Shown here piece by piece: positions 41,588-53,585 of a stretch of 64,000 bases of DNA. Positions within the stretch are counted from its first letter, which is position 1; each line of letters begins with the position of its first letter. The notes under the pieces are model-generated. The model was given only the letters and a program-made list of their open reading frames with translations, made no database searches and was not told the origin of the DNA. The position numbers and the translations under genes were made by a program. The DNA is from Deltaproteobacteria bacterium. Lineage in GTDB: Bacteria; Desulfobacterota; Desulfobacteria; Desulfobacterales; Desulfatirhabdiaceae. The stretch covers positions 26,005-90,004 of the forward strand of contig JACRBZ010000084.1 of NCBI GenBank assembly GCA_016219185.1. The letters are read 5' to 3'.

Positions 41588-41674
41588 CCTTGATTTTTCA
41601 AGTTTTGGGTAAATTTTTACTATCATGAACATATAATTTTATGAACAATAAAACTCAAACTGAAAGTGCGATAC

Positions 41675-41926
41675 ATGACGACCGAAGATCAAATCAAAAA
41701 AGTGGCCCTGGAGCTTATCGCCAATATTGCTCCGGAAGCGGATATCGAGAATCTCGATCCCGCCGATCGATTGCGCAACCAGTTCGATTTTGATTCCGTC
41801 GATTTCATGAACTTCGCTGTTGCACTTCAGGCGCGTCTGAAAGTGGAAATCCCCGAAAAAGACTACCCGCAGCTTGCAACGCTGAATGGCTGCATCGCGT
41901 ATTTGAAATCGAAATGTAACCCATAG
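41675..41926 (+). CDS. Stand-alone acyl carrier protein
   Basis: 83 residues from the ATG at 41675; a GTG 9 bases earlier is possible, and neither has a strong site. Acidic four-helix ACP with FDFDSVDFMNF, where the Ser of DSVD is the expected phosphopantetheine attachment point (usually DSLD). No synthase or other acyl genes adjoin; it converges on the Pat-like gene 24 bases away and may serve a specialised acyl carrier role (inference). Confidence 0.85.
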   Translation: MTTEDQIKKVALELIANIAPEADIENLDPADRLRNQFDFDSVDFMNFAVALQARLKVEIPEKDYPQLATLNGCIAYLKSKCNP

Positions 41927-41950
41927 CCCTTCACCAATTACCATCGACCA

Positions 41951-44481
41951 TTACAGCGCCAATGAAACGATCATCACGCCGGGGTCTTCCGGATCGCGTC
42001 TTTTTTTAAATCCGAAAGCCTCGCAGAGCCTCAGCATGGGTCTGTTCTCGGCCAACACTTCCCCGAAAATCTCCCCGATACCCCGATTCCTGGCGTAATC
42101 AATTATGCGGCGCATGAGCATCGGGCCCAGGCCCAAACCTGTCATGTCACGGTGAATGAGGATGGCGAATTCCGCACGTGCGTTGTCCGGATCCGCGGTA
42201 AGCCGCACCACGCCATACAGCGCCGCTTCCTTTTGAGCGGTCGGCTCGCAAAGGACAAGTGCCATCTCCCGGTCATAGTCAATCTGAGTCAAACGTGCAG
42301 CCATTTCATGGGACAAAAATTGCATGGCATGCAGAAATCGCAGGCGGATCTCATCCATGGTGAGCCTGGAGAAAAGCGTTTGAAACGCCGGTTCGTCCTC
42401 CGGCCTAATGGGGCGAAGCAGCAGCTTTTGACCATCTGGAAGTGTAATCACCTCCTCAAGCTCCTTGGGGTAAGGACAAATCGCCAGTCGCTTTGCAGCC
42501 GGGACATGCGACTTGACCACCTTGATGCGTGCGTCCAGTGCCAGCACTCCCTGCTCATCGACAAGCAGCGGATTGATATCCAGTTCTGCGATCTCCGCGA
42601 TATCGCAGACCAGTTGCGACACCTTGACCAGAGTCAGCGCAATGCCGTTCAAATCAGCGGCGGGCTGATCACGGTAACCTTCAAGCAGGCGGTAGACGCG
42701 CGTGCGGCGCATGACTTCCCGGGCAAGCTTCATGTTAAGCGGCGGCAGGGCAATGGCCTTATCCTGAATGACGTCAGCGGCCGTACCGCCCTGGCCGAAC
42801 AGAATCACCGGGCCGAACTGCACATCATTACCGACCCCGACAATCAGTTCCCTGGCGTTGGGACGGTGCGCCATGGGCTGAAACGATTCACCCGGCCCGG
42901 CGGTCATCTCAGCCGGCTGCTCGGGCGAAGACGTTTCGCATGTCCGGATCACGGGGATTTTATAAGCGGCCAGAACGGCTTTTGCATCAATCCCGGTCAG
43001 CCATATACGGCCTTGAGACAAGGCGTTGTTGACAATCTCCCGGGCTTTATCCGTTTCCGGTTCGAAAATTTCCGGAATGTCGGCAGGTGTCTCCATGAGC
43101 ATTTCCTGGCTGATGCGGTAGCGTACCATCTGCATAAATCCGCGAACTGCTTCGGCCGGTGTTTCATAGGTCGGAATCCTGTTTTCGGCAAAAATCTTAC
43201 GGGCCTCGCGGGCGGAATCCATCCCGAGCCAACAGGTGAAGATGCCCCGGGAGCTCGCCTTTGAACCGCTTTCTTTCAGCGCTTCGACCACAGCCCGGGC
43301 AGCATCCGTGCTTGATGCCACTGCCGAAGGGCTGTTTAAAACAAGCAGGGCATCCACGCCTTCATCTTCAAGGAGCGCCTTTATCGCATCGATATAGCGG
43401 TCCGGCGGTGCATCGCCGGCGATGTCCACCGGGTTATCGTGTGACCAGGTGGCCGGGAGCACGCTGTTCAGGCGGGAGATGGTTTCCGGAGACAACTCGG
43501 CCAGGCGACCCTTTTTATCGATCAGAACATCGACAGCCAGAACGCCCATGCCTCCGCCATTGGTTAAAATAGCCAGGCGATCACCCGGAAACGGATGGGA
43601 CATGGCCAGGGTTTCCACGGCACCAAAGAGCGCCTGCATGTCCATCACCCGCAGCATTCCGGCCCGCTCAAAGGCGGCGTTGTAGACTTCATCGGCGCCT
43701 GTCAAAGCTCCGGTGTGGGAAGCAACGGCTCGGACGCCCTCGAAATGGCGTCCGGGTTTTACAACGATCACGGGTTTCATTCGCGCAGCCGCTCGTGCCG
43801 CGGACATGAATTTTCGGATATGGGTGACGGACTCAATATAGAGCAGGATCGCTTTGGCCCTGAAATCGGTGGACAGATAATCGAGCATGTCGCCGAAATC
43901 GACATCGGACGTGTTGCCAACGGATACAACATGTGAAAACCCGATTCCCTTCGATGTGGCCCAGTCCAGTACGGAAGCCAGAACCGCTCCCGACTGAGCG
44001 ACAAACGCGATATTTCCTTTCAGGGGTTGTACATGCCCCAAACCGGCATTCAGGCCCACTCCGGGTACCATGATCCCCAGGCAGGCCGGCCCCATGATGC
44101 GCAGCAGGTGGGGACGTGCCGCCTCGCACATTTGGTCGCACAGCCGTTGTCCTTCTTCGCTGCCGCCTTCGCGGAATCCCGCCGTAATCACCACGGCCGA
44201 GCGTGTCCCCCGGCTGCCGAGTTTTTCAATCAGTTGGGGGATTGTATTCGGCGGCGTGGCGATCACGGCAAGATCCGGAGTTTTGGGCAGACTGTCCAGA
44301 TCAGGATAGGTGGGAAGCCCTTCGATTACGGTGTATTTCGGGTTAACGGGAAAAATATCCCCTTTAAACCCGGCGCTCGCCAGATTACGCGCCAGGACGG
44401 CACCGATGGAGCCCGGTTTTTGACTCGCACCCACCAGAGCGACGGAAGAAGGGTTGAACATGAAATCAAGATTACGGATGG

Positions 44482-44485
<4 letters not shown>
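41951..44485 (-). CDS. Pat-like protein: ADP-forming acyl-CoA synthetase fused to GNAT
   Basis: 844 residues. CoA-binding domain with FNPSSVALVGASQKPGSIG, ligase-CoA domain with ASHTGALTGADE, ATP-grasp domain with ILFGQGGTAADVIQDK and ELDINPLLVDE, and a C-terminal GNAT acetyltransferase (DMTGLGLGPMLM). This is the architecture of Pat/PatZ lysine acetyltransferases that inactivate acetyl-CoA synthetase by acetylating its catalytic Lys. Start overlaps the stop of the acetyl-CoA synthetase gene by 4 bases, the expected target. Whether the ligase half is still active cannot be told. Confidence 0.92.
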
Positions 44486-46257
<1,772 letters not shown>

Positions 46258-46371
46258 ACGCTGGTGCAAAAAAGATAATGCCGTTTTCGCACATCGTAAT
46301 TGATAAAAGCATGTATATCAATACCCATCCCTTAACTTCATTTCCCATTTGCAAACACTTTGATTCTAAGC

Positions 46372-46400
46372 TTGACATCAAAGATAAATGTAATTACGAT
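46372..46400 (+). promoter_or_regulatory. Sigma-70-type promoter of the MazEF pair
   Basis: TTGACA (46372-46377), a 17-base spacer and TACGAT (46395-46400), 36 bases before the antitoxin start, with an overlapping GTAATTA/TAGTTAC inverted repeat suited to autorepression. Confidence 0.6.
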
Positions 46401-46436
46401 AGTTACAAAATTAATGAAATTTAAGGAGCAAAATCC

Positions 46437-46709
46437 ATGGAAAATCAAATACGGTCAAGGGATGCCAAGATAGTCCCCATTGGAAATTCCAAAGGAGTTC
46501 GCATACCCAAGGAGCTCCTTCAAAAATATGGCCTAAAAAATTCCCTTTTAATAGAAGAAACAGACAAGGGACTGCTACTTCGTAATAAAGAAGAAAGCAA
46601 GCTTTCCTGGGAAGATACGTATAAAACCATGGCCAATGAAAAGGAAAATTGGGACGATTTTGATAAAACGCTTCTTGACGGCCTGGAGGATGAGGACTTT
46701 GAATATTAA
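46437..46709 (+). CDS. mazE: MazE/AbrB-type antitoxin
   Basis: 90 residues, AAGGAG upstream. AbrB/SpoVT-like DNA-binding fold: IVPIGNSKGVRIPKELLQKYGL, then LLIEETDKGLLLR, and an acidic disordered C-terminus (DDFDKTLLDGLEDEDFEY) that would block the toxin. Much more AT-rich than its neighbours, a sign of transfer. Overlaps the toxin by 20 bases. Confidence 0.9.
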   Translation: MENQIRSRDAKIVPIGNSKGVRIPKELLQKYGLKNSLLIEETDKGLLLRNKEESKLSWEDTYKTMANEKENWDDFDKTLLDGLEDEDFEY

Positions 46710-47025
46710 AAGGTACGAAATATATTTTGCTGATCTCAACCCCACCATAGGAAGCGAAATAAAAAAAGTTCGACCCGTCGTCATAATCAGCCAAGACGAA
46801 ATGAATAAATTTTTGGAAACTGTTGTTGTATGCCCATTAACCTCAAAAGTGCATCCACTATGGAGAACTCGGCTCCAGATTATATGCGCGAACAAAAAAG
46901 CCGAAATTGCCATTGATCAAATTCGTACCATTAGCAAACAAAGATTAATAAAGAAACTTGATAAGCTATCTGATATCAAAGCCGCCCAATTACGAAAGCT
47001 TATTACAGATATGTACGGTGAATAA
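46690..47025 (+). CDS. mazF: MazF-type mRNA interferase toxin
   Basis: 111 residues from the ATG at 46690 or, better placed after GGAGG, the TTG at 46699. MazF signature YEIYFADLNPTIGSEIKKVRPVVIIS, then TVVVCPLTSK and IDQIRTISKQRL. Cleaves single-stranded RNA in known members. Stop abuts the convergent glycosidase stop with no gap. Confidence 0.92.
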   Translation: MRTLNIKRYEIYFADLNPTIGSEIKKVRPVVIISQDEMNKFLETVVVCPLTSKVHPLWRTRLQIICANKKAEIAIDQIRTISKQRLIKKLDKLSDIKAAQLRKLITDMYGE

Positions 47026-49188
47026 TCATAGGGTGATCTCGAATTCCGTGCCCAACTCGGCATTGCTGTCACCGCCGACCCATACCTGGAAACGGCCGGG
47101 TTCAAGGACATCATTGCCGTTATCATCCTGATAAGAAAGTTCCTCCGGCCCGAGTCTGAACATAATGGTTTTCGTTTCGCCGGCCGCGAGAGAAACGCGC
47201 TCGAATCCTTTCAGTTCTCTCACCGGGCGTGCCACACTGGCAACGATATCCCGCACATAACATTGCGCGATGGTTGTTCCGGCCCTGTTGCCGGTGTTTG
47301 TCACCTCAACGGTGACGGAAATTTCCGGTTTTTGAGGAGCCGGAGCCGTTCGCAGATTGCCGTATTCGAAGGTTGTGTACGACAGCCCGAAGCCGAAAGG
47401 AAAGAGCGGGGAATCGAGTGAGTCAACATAACGGGAATGACGGCGACTGTTGGCAGGCGCAGGCCTTCCGGTGGGTCGATGGTTGTAGTAAAGCGGGATT
47501 TGACCCGAAGACCGGGGAAAGGTGATCGGCAGTCGCCCGGATGGATTCACATCCCCGAAAAGGACATCTGCCACCCCCAGACCGCCTGTTATGCCTGGAT
47601 GCCAGGCGAACAGGACAGCATCGGCCCAGTCCGTCACCCGGCTGAGGTTCAACGGGCGGCCGCCAAACACAACGGCCACGATGGGGATTTCCATGCGGCG
47701 GGCTGACTCGACCAGTGCCTCCTGGCCGGCAGGCAAATCGATGGTGGCCGTGCAATTATCCTCGCCCGATCGGCCCGCCGACTCTCCGAGGGCCAGGATC
47801 AGCACATCACTTGAACGCGCTAGTTTAACGGCATCGTCCGATAACTCACAATGGTGAAGCCAGGCTTCGGGTCCCAGTCTGCCGGCGATTGCCTCTTTCA
47901 GCGTTGTCACCTCTTCTTCCTGCCCGTCGGGAGTCCAGCAGCCAAGCAGTGCCTGGCGCTGGTCCGCAAGCGGCCCGCTCAGGCAGATGGTCAATTTGTC
48001 GGAGCAAAGGGGCAGGATTCCGTTATTTTTCAGCAAGACCATGCTGCTTGCGGCAAGCCTGCGCATGGCGGCGAGCGATTCGGGCAACAGGTGGATAGCC
48101 TGCGACGCGTTCGGATCGGCATAGGGGCTCTCGAAGAGGCCGACCGCGAACTTGATCCGGAGTATCCGGGCCACGGCATCGTTCAGACGTGCCTCCGAGA
48201 CCTTGCCGGCTCGGACCAGATCGGGCAGGTTCTGCAGGTAAACCATCGTGCACATGTCCATATCCACCCCGGCGTTGCAGGCCAGCCCGGCAGCATGATT
48301 GCCGTCGGCGGCGATACCATGATTGATCAATTCTCCTACCGCACCCCAATCGGAAACGACAAAACCGCCGAACCCCCATTGTTCCTTGAGCACATCATTG
48401 AGAAGATACCGATGGGCGGAAAGCGGAATACCGCCGATATCATGAAAGGCGCTCATGACGGTGCCGCACCCGGATTTTATCGCGGCCTTGAAGGGTGCCA
48501 GATAGATGTTATGCAGCGTCTGACGTGTGATTTCCGTGGTGTTGTAATCGCGCCCGCCTTCGGCTGCGCCGTAACCGACAAAGTGTTTGGCGCAGGCGAC
48601 GATGCGATCGGCAGGGAATTTTTGAGGGATCGCGTCCTGATCATTGCCTTGAAAGCCTCTCACGGCCGCTGCGGCCAGTTTCCCCGCCAAAAATGGGTCT
48701 TCTCCAAACCCCTCGGCAACTCGCCCCCAGCGCGGGTCGCGGGCAATATCGAGCATGGGCGAGAACCCCCAATGGATGCCGTCGGCGCGTGCTTCTTTGG
48801 CTGCGATCGTGTTGGCGGCCTGAATCAGCTCGGGTGACCAGGTGGCTGCCATTCCGAGAGGAATGGGGGCGACTGTGCGATACCCATGAATCACATCCCG
48901 TCCGAAGATCAAAGGGATACCCAGCCGGGATTCCGTCACCGCTATTTTCTGGATTTCGTTGACAAGCTTGGCAAAGACCCGCTCCTGGCGATTATTGCCG
49001 GCCGTGGAACTGTTGGCCATCAAGCCGGAGCCGATCTCGCCACGGCGCACCTGGTCATAATGATCCGGACCGAGGTTGAACCACTGATTCAGTTGTCCGG
49101 CTTTTTCCTCAAGCGTCATGCGGCCAAGCAGATCTTCGATGCGCTCTGTAACGGGGAGTATCGGATTTTTATATGCTGGAATGGTCAC
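47026..49188 (-). CDS. Glycoside hydrolase family 3 beta-glucosidase-type enzyme
   Basis: 720 residues. GH3 N-domain with MTLEEKAGQ, GRDVIHGYRT, RDPRWGRVAEGFGEDP and the nucleophile Asp in FVVSDWGAVGEL; C-domain with GESAGRSGEDNC; fibronectin III-like tail (VTNTGNRAGTTIAQCYV). Full length and all motifs intact. No signal peptide, so cytoplasmic action on imported oligosaccharides is likely (inference). An attC-like repeat lies just upstream (49219-49384). Confidence 0.94.
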   Translation of the reverse strand: MTIPAYKNPILPVTERIEDLLGRMTLEEKAGQLNQWFNLGPDHYDQVRRGEIGSGLMANSSTAGNNRQERVFAKLVNEIQKIAVTESRLGIPLIFGRDVIHGYRTVAPIPLGMAATWSPELIQAANTIAAKEARADGIHWGFSPMLDIARDPRWGRVAEGFGEDPFLAGKLAAAAVRGFQGNDQDAIPQKFPADRIVACAKHFVGYGAAEGGRDYNTTEITRQTLHNIYLAPFKAAIKSGCGTVMSAFHDIGGIPLSAHRYLLNDVLKEQWGFGGFVVSDWGAVGELINHGIAADGNHAAGLACNAGVDMDMCTMVYLQNLPDLVRAGKVSEARLNDAVARILRIKFAVGLFESPYADPNASQAIHLLPESLAAMRRLAASSMVLLKNNGILPLCSDKLTICLSGPLADQRQALLGCWTPDGQEEEVTTLKEAIAGRLGPEAWLHHCELSDDAVKLARSSDVLILALGESAGRSGEDNCTATIDLPAGQEALVESARRMEIPIVAVVFGGRPLNLSRVTDWADAVLFAWHPGITGGLGVADVLFGDVNPSGRLPITFPRSSGQIPLYYNHRPTGRPAPANSRRHSRYVDSLDSPLFPFGFGLSYTTFEYGNLRTAPAPQKPEISVTVEVTNTGNRAGTTIAQCYVRDIVASVARPVRELKGFERVSLAAGETKTIMFRLGPEELSYQDDNGNDVLEPGRFQVWVGGDSNAELGTEFEITL

Positions 49189-49218
49189 GGGAACAACTCC
49201 TTACAATTTCGGGGATGG

Positions 49219-49384
49219 TTTGTTAACATGAACATCTGCGGCTTATCCGCAGAATGTTTTTGTTGGGTTTCCCCTCTTAAATATAACATTTTGATGTCAA
49301 AAGTGCTTGTTTAAGATCATTTTGTGCACAGATTTTCTATATTTTTCCTTATATTCCTGATGGTTGCTGTGGTCCGACCCAGTT
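49219..49384 (-). repeat. attC-like repeat, copy 1
   Basis: Fills the space between the HBM-GGDEF-EAL stop and the GH3 start. Arms AACATCTGCGG (49231-49241) and CCGCAGAATGTT (49247-49258) pair over 11 bp with one extrahelical A. An outer GTTGGGT (49262-49268) matches GTTRRRY and TTAAC (49223-49227) is the degenerate partner box. The outer ~120 bases are shared with copies 2-4 but diverged; TGTGGTCCGACCCA marks the far end. Confidence 0.6.
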
Positions 49385-51898
49385 TCACAACTTCACCGCA
49401 CCCCACACCCCCAAAAACTCATCAGCCGGCAAAGGTTTACTGAATAAAAAACCCTGCACCTCATCACATTCGACTTCGCGTAAAAACTCAAATTGTGCTT
49501 CTGTCTCCACGCCCTCGGCAATGACTTTTAATTTCAAACTATGCGCCAGAGCTATAATTCCCTTAACAATGGCTGCGTCACCAGGGTCTATGGTGACATT
49601 CATAATAAAGGAACGGTCAATCTTCAATGAATCGACCGGAAGCTGCCTCAGATAGTTCAGGGAGGAATACCCGGTGCCGAAATCGTCCATCGAAATTCGT
49701 ATTCCCATGTTTTTTAATTTGCGTAAAACGGCAATTGCCTCCTCAGGTTTCTGCATGATCATGCTTTCGGTTATTTCCAATTCCAAATGCCGGGGGGGTA
49801 GCGCCGTTTCATGTAAAGCCCTTGCAATAATGTCCGGCAAGTTTTTTTGATCGAATTGACGGGCGGAAAGATTCACGGCTACATTTGCCGATTTAAATCC
49901 GGCTTCTTGCCAGGCATTGGTTTGTAAACACGCCGTACGCAACACCCACTCTCCTATCGGAAGGATAAGGCCCGTGTCTTCGGCAAGGGGTATGAACTGC
50001 ACCGGCGAGATCATTCCTTTTTCCTTGTGGTTCCAGCGAATCAGCGCTTCCATGCCGATCATCCTCCTTGTGGTGTCCAGTTTCGGCTGGTAGTGCAGTA
50101 CGAACTCCTCTCGTTCGAGCGCCCTGTGCAGGTCGCGTTCCAGGTTGAAGAGTTCAAGGGCGGTGGCATTCATGGCATCGGTATAAAATTGATAATTGTT
50201 CTTCCCTTTGGCCTTTGCTTGATACATGGCCGCATCGGCGTTCTTGAGAAGGTTGTCGGCATCCTCTCCGCCGGAGGGGAAGAATGAAATGCCCATACTC
50301 GCGCTGGTGAACACTTCATGTCCATCGAGGTCAAACGGTTTGGCAATCTCCTTGAGCAGGCGGCGCGCCACTCTGCTCACCTCGTGAATTTTTCCGGCAT
50401 TGTGCAGTAATATGGCGAACTCATCGCCGCCGAGTCGCGACACGGTGGTTTGTTCCGTGTCTTCGGCGAGGCGGGCGGCGCTGTCGGAACTGCGCACGGA
50501 TGCGACGAGTCTTTCCGATACGGCCAGTAAGAGCTTGTCTCCCATGGGATGGCCGAGCGTGTCGTTCACGCGCTTGAAATCGTCCACGTCGAGATAAAGG
50601 ATCACGACGGCCTGGCCGTAACGTCGTGCCCAGACCAGCGCTTTTTTCAAAAGCTCTTTAAAGAACATCCGGTTCGACAATCCGGTCAAGCCGTCATAGT
50701 AGGCCAGGAAGCGGATCCGGCTGTCCTGCTGTTTGTGTTTTTCGGCAGCGTTTTGCAATGCCTCGGCCATGTTGTTCAAGGCAATGGCCAGGGTTACAAA
50801 TTCATTGAGCCCTCTCGGCGCCAACCGATTCGTCAAATCTCCGGAGGCGATCCGTTCGGCAAAAGACTGGCTCTCAACAACCGACGTTGAAACGCTGCGG
50901 GAGACGGCAAAAGCCACGAGCATCGAAACACTGAATATGAGCAGACCGATAACAACCTTTATAAGATCGAGCGCAGCTTCGATCTTTTTCACATGGTTCA
51001 GTGCGACCGTGACATTGGCAAGGGAGCTGTGATAGAGCTTTTCCAGGGCTGGCTCAAAGGTCTGCGCGGATTTAAGGGTCCCTTTCTTCATTGCCCTGAT
51101 TTCCTCTATGGTCTCTGCATACTGCTCAAACAACGCATGATATGCTTGGGCCAGTGCCCCCAGCTTCACTTTCTGCTCTGCGGGCAGTCCTGATGCGGCC
51201 AGATGACTGTTAAAGAGGATCACGGCCTTCCGTAACTCCGCGGCATCGGCATCGCGGATTCGAACTATGAAGTCCTTTTCCCTCCTGCGCATCGATAAGT
51301 AGCCCGCAAGGAGCGTATCGCTTCCCTGCGGGTTCAAGAGGCGCTCCATCTCGTGCGCCCTGGCCCTCATGGCCCCCTCGATACCGGTGTTCAGGTCTCC
51401 AAGTATTCCGTACCGGTCAATCATACCGATGAGCTTGCCCTGATATTCATTGATCGCCTGATCCACTTCCCGTGTCCAGCGAACGAATTCAGGATCATTG
51501 GTCAGAAAGCGGATCTTTGTCATAAACTCCGTAATATCAGCAAGGCTCGTCAGTACCCGGGAGATATACCTTGACCTGGCTTCAGGAAATCCGAACTCCT
51601 TATAGGTCAGCAGAAAATCCTTTTCGAAACGCCGGGCGCTCACCATTGCCGTCGTGCTTTTGAGGCAGAGGTCGGAAATCGTATTGTCAACATAGACAAA
51701 CCTGTCCATCGCGCTGTGCGCGACATAAGCAGACCATTCGGTAAGCGCTGCCGCCGTCATGCCGAGCAGGATCACCACGGAGAAACCGGTAAAGAGCACG
51801 GCCCGTAAGCTGAAGCGATTGATGAAAAGGACGATGCGGCCCCGCATTACCATCAGAGTATTCGCCACGGCATCAGTCTTCATAGGGGATGAAATCAT
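49385..51898 (-). CDS. Membrane HBM-HAMP-GGDEF-EAL protein
   Basis: 837 residues: TM at ~30-52, a periplasmic helical bimodular (HBM) sensor with the paired signatures ARRFEKDFLLTY and RRREKDFIVR, TM ~315-338, HAMP, then GGDEF (SRLGGDEFAIL) and EAL (GMEALIRWNHKEKG, DDFGTGYSS), both intact. HBM domains sense organic acids in chemoreceptors; here they would control c-di-GMP turnover. Start overlaps the PstS-like gene's stop by 26 bases. The 3' end abuts an attC-like repeat. Confidence 0.93.
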   Translation of the reverse strand: MISSPMKTDAVANTLMVMRGRIVLFINRFSLRAVLFTGFSVVILLGMTAAALTEWSAYVAHSAMDRFVYVDNTISDLCLKSTTAMVSARRFEKDFLLTYKEFGFPEARSRYISRVLTSLADITEFMTKIRFLTNDPEFVRWTREVDQAINEYQGKLIGMIDRYGILGDLNTGIEGAMRARAHEMERLLNPQGSDTLLAGYLSMRRREKDFIVRIRDADAAELRKAVILFNSHLAASGLPAEQKVKLGALAQAYHALFEQYAETIEEIRAMKKGTLKSAQTFEPALEKLYHSSLANVTVALNHVKKIEAALDLIKVVIGLLIFSVSMLVAFAVSRSVSTSVVESQSFAERIASGDLTNRLAPRGLNEFVTLAIALNNMAEALQNAAEKHKQQDSRIRFLAYYDGLTGLSNRMFFKELLKKALVWARRYGQAVVILYLDVDDFKRVNDTLGHPMGDKLLLAVSERLVASVRSSDSAARLAEDTEQTTVSRLGGDEFAILLHNAGKIHEVSRVARRLLKEIAKPFDLDGHEVFTSASMGISFFPSGGEDADNLLKNADAAMYQAKAKGKNNYQFYTDAMNATALELFNLERDLHRALEREEFVLHYQPKLDTTRRMIGMEALIRWNHKEKGMISPVQFIPLAEDTGLILPIGEWVLRTACLQTNAWQEAGFKSANVAVNLSARQFDQKNLPDIIARALHETALPPRHLELEITESMIMQKPEEAIAVLRKLKNMGIRISMDDFGTGYSSLNYLRQLPVDSLKIDRSFIMNVTIDPGDAAIVKGIIALAHSLKLKVIAEGVETEAQFEFLREVECDEVQGFLFSKPLPADEFLGVWGAVKL

Positions 51899-52733
51899 AT
51901 TGTTCGATGACCTCCACGACCGCCGCCGACAGGCAATAGTCGATGAATGTTTTCACCGACCCCGAAGGGAGATCTTTGGTGACAAGGGTGAGCGGGCGGG
52001 TGATGGGATAGTTCCCGGTAATGATGTTTCTGCTCGTGGGCGCCACCTTGTTGAAAGCAAGGATATTGATCGGTGCCCCGGCCTTTTCCGAACGCTCCGC
52101 TTCGCCGGATGACAGGTACGCTATGGCGTCGGGGTTGTCGACCACGGCCCTCAATCGGGTAGAATTGTCGCCGGCCACCATGGTTGCCTTAACATCGTCA
52201 TAATCGATCTTGAAGTAATGGGTGAAAAGTTCGACGGAACTGTATCCCTTGAGGGGATTGACCACGGTGATGGAAGCGTCCCGGCCGCCAAGTGTTTTCC
52301 AGTTGGTGATCTTGCCGGTATAGATGTCTGCCACCTGCGCGTCGGAAAGGGATTCCACCGGGTTGTCCTTATGCAGGATGACACTGATGCCGTCGCGTGC
52401 AAGTGGAAAGCTGTAAAGGTCTTTTTCCTCCTCGGTAAGGACGCGGGAGACCATGCCGATATCGGCATTTCCCTCCCGTGCATCGCTGATGCCCCGGCCC
52501 GAGCCGCCGCATTGCACTTCAATCCGGGTTTCGGGATGCAGGGTCTCGAAACGCCTGGCGATTTTGGCTATCAAAGGACACATGGTGCTCGATCCTGTAA
52601 TGAGCAGTTTAACGGGATTGCCCGATGTATGTCTTGGTTGTTCGGCAGGTTGCGCTTTGCCATTGCACAGAGGAAAATAAAGGAAAGCCATGGCCACGAC
52701 AAAATGAAAAATTCGTTTTCGCATCATCAGCAT
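51873..52733 (-). CDS. PstS-like phosphate-binding periplasmic protein
   Basis: 286 residues from the ATG at 52733 with GGAG upstream. Signal peptide RKRIFHFVVAMAFLYFPL, then the PBP-like_2 fold: ITGSSTMCPLIAKIARRFE, EVQCGGSGRGISDAREGNADIGM and GYSSVELFTHYFK, with the Ser/Gly phosphate-site loops. No pstCAB genes here; instead it overlaps an HBM-GGDEF-EAL gene, suggesting a solute-sensing partner of a c-di-GMP enzyme (inference). Confidence 0.9.
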   Translation of the reverse strand: MLMMRKRIFHFVVAMAFLYFPLCNGKAQPAEQPRHTSGNPVKLLITGSSTMCPLIAKIARRFETLHPETRIEVQCGGSGRGISDAREGNADIGMVSRVLTEEEKDLYSFPLARDGISVILHKDNPVESLSDAQVADIYTGKITNWKTLGGRDASITVVNPLKGYSSVELFTHYFKIDYDDVKATMVAGDNSTRLRAVVDNPDAIAYLSSGEAERSEKAGAPINILAFNKVAPTSRNIITGNYPITRPLTLVTKDLPSGSVKTFIDYCLSAAVVEVIEQYDFIPYED

Positions 52734-52924
52734 GTCCTGATTCTCCTCTGGCAGCATTATTTTTATGAGTATTTCACTTATTTTTTTGGTTTTTTCTCTT
52801 GTCTTTCAGCCATAATGCCTCAAAATATGCTCCGAGCAGTCTTTTCAATTAAATCGGCACAGGATGCGTATATATCCAGTTCTGATTGTCATGAATTTTG
52901 CTTCCAGGTTATTTCTTCATCTTT

Positions 52925-53356
52925 CTATGCGTTGCGAGATAAGACTCTCCGTATTATCTCGGCAGAAAATGGATTGCCATGTGCAGGATAAATCATTTTT
53001 GCCCCACAATCAAAAATCAATTTCCAACTGTCTTTTACTTTCTGTATGTTTTCAGCAAAAATCGGCAAACTGGGACTGAGACACATCGGGAAGGCATTCA
53101 TTGCCAGATCACCTACAAAGGCGTCACCTGTATCCAATACGACACTGACAGATCCGGGAGAATGTCCAGGAGTTGAAATGACTTTTCCGGCAATCCCGAA
53201 TTCTGCCAAAGAAAACGCTTCATCTCCTAAAATGATATCTACATTGGTTGCTGGAACATTTATGAAAGGCGTGAATAACGTCATTATTTTGGCAAAAATC
53301 TTACCCCACCGCGTTACCCCGGGAGGCAGAGGCTTTAGGGCTATCCAGTTGAACAA
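52925..53356 (-). pseudogene. Truncated metallo-beta-lactamase-fold gene (3' part)
   Basis: About 143 residues with ISTPGHSPGSVSVVL, DAFVGDLAMN and MIYPAHGNPF, the second half of an MBL-fold hydrolase. The N-terminal half with the THxHxDH metal motif is missing; a stop and a DUF2442 fragment replace it. The only start in frame is a TTG. A dead remnant. Confidence 0.75.
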
Positions 53357-53357
53357 C

Positions 53358-53585
53358 TTATTGGCAGGCTATTTTCTCGTATAGTGTTTCCAGAGCTATG
53401 TCAGCGCCGTTTGGCCAGCCAATGGTTCCACCTTCTATTGTTGCCTTCTTGAAGAATGCCGTATCTCGTAGCGGTTCAAAAACAGGACCTTTACCAATAT
53501 ACTCTGAAAAGTCTATGTCTGTGAGCAGCCACAAAACCTTCGTACGTGGAAAAATCCAATAACGCCCGAAGCCGGTCGTATGCAA
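53358..53585 (-). pseudogene. DUF2442 fragment
   Basis: FEPLRDTAFFKKATIEGGTI and GWPNGADIALETLYEK are typical of the C-terminal part of DUF2442 proteins, often antitoxin-like partners of RelE-type genes. The N-terminal strand region is missing and merges with the transposase fragment. Ends 2 bases before the metallo-beta-lactamase remnant. Confidence 0.65.
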
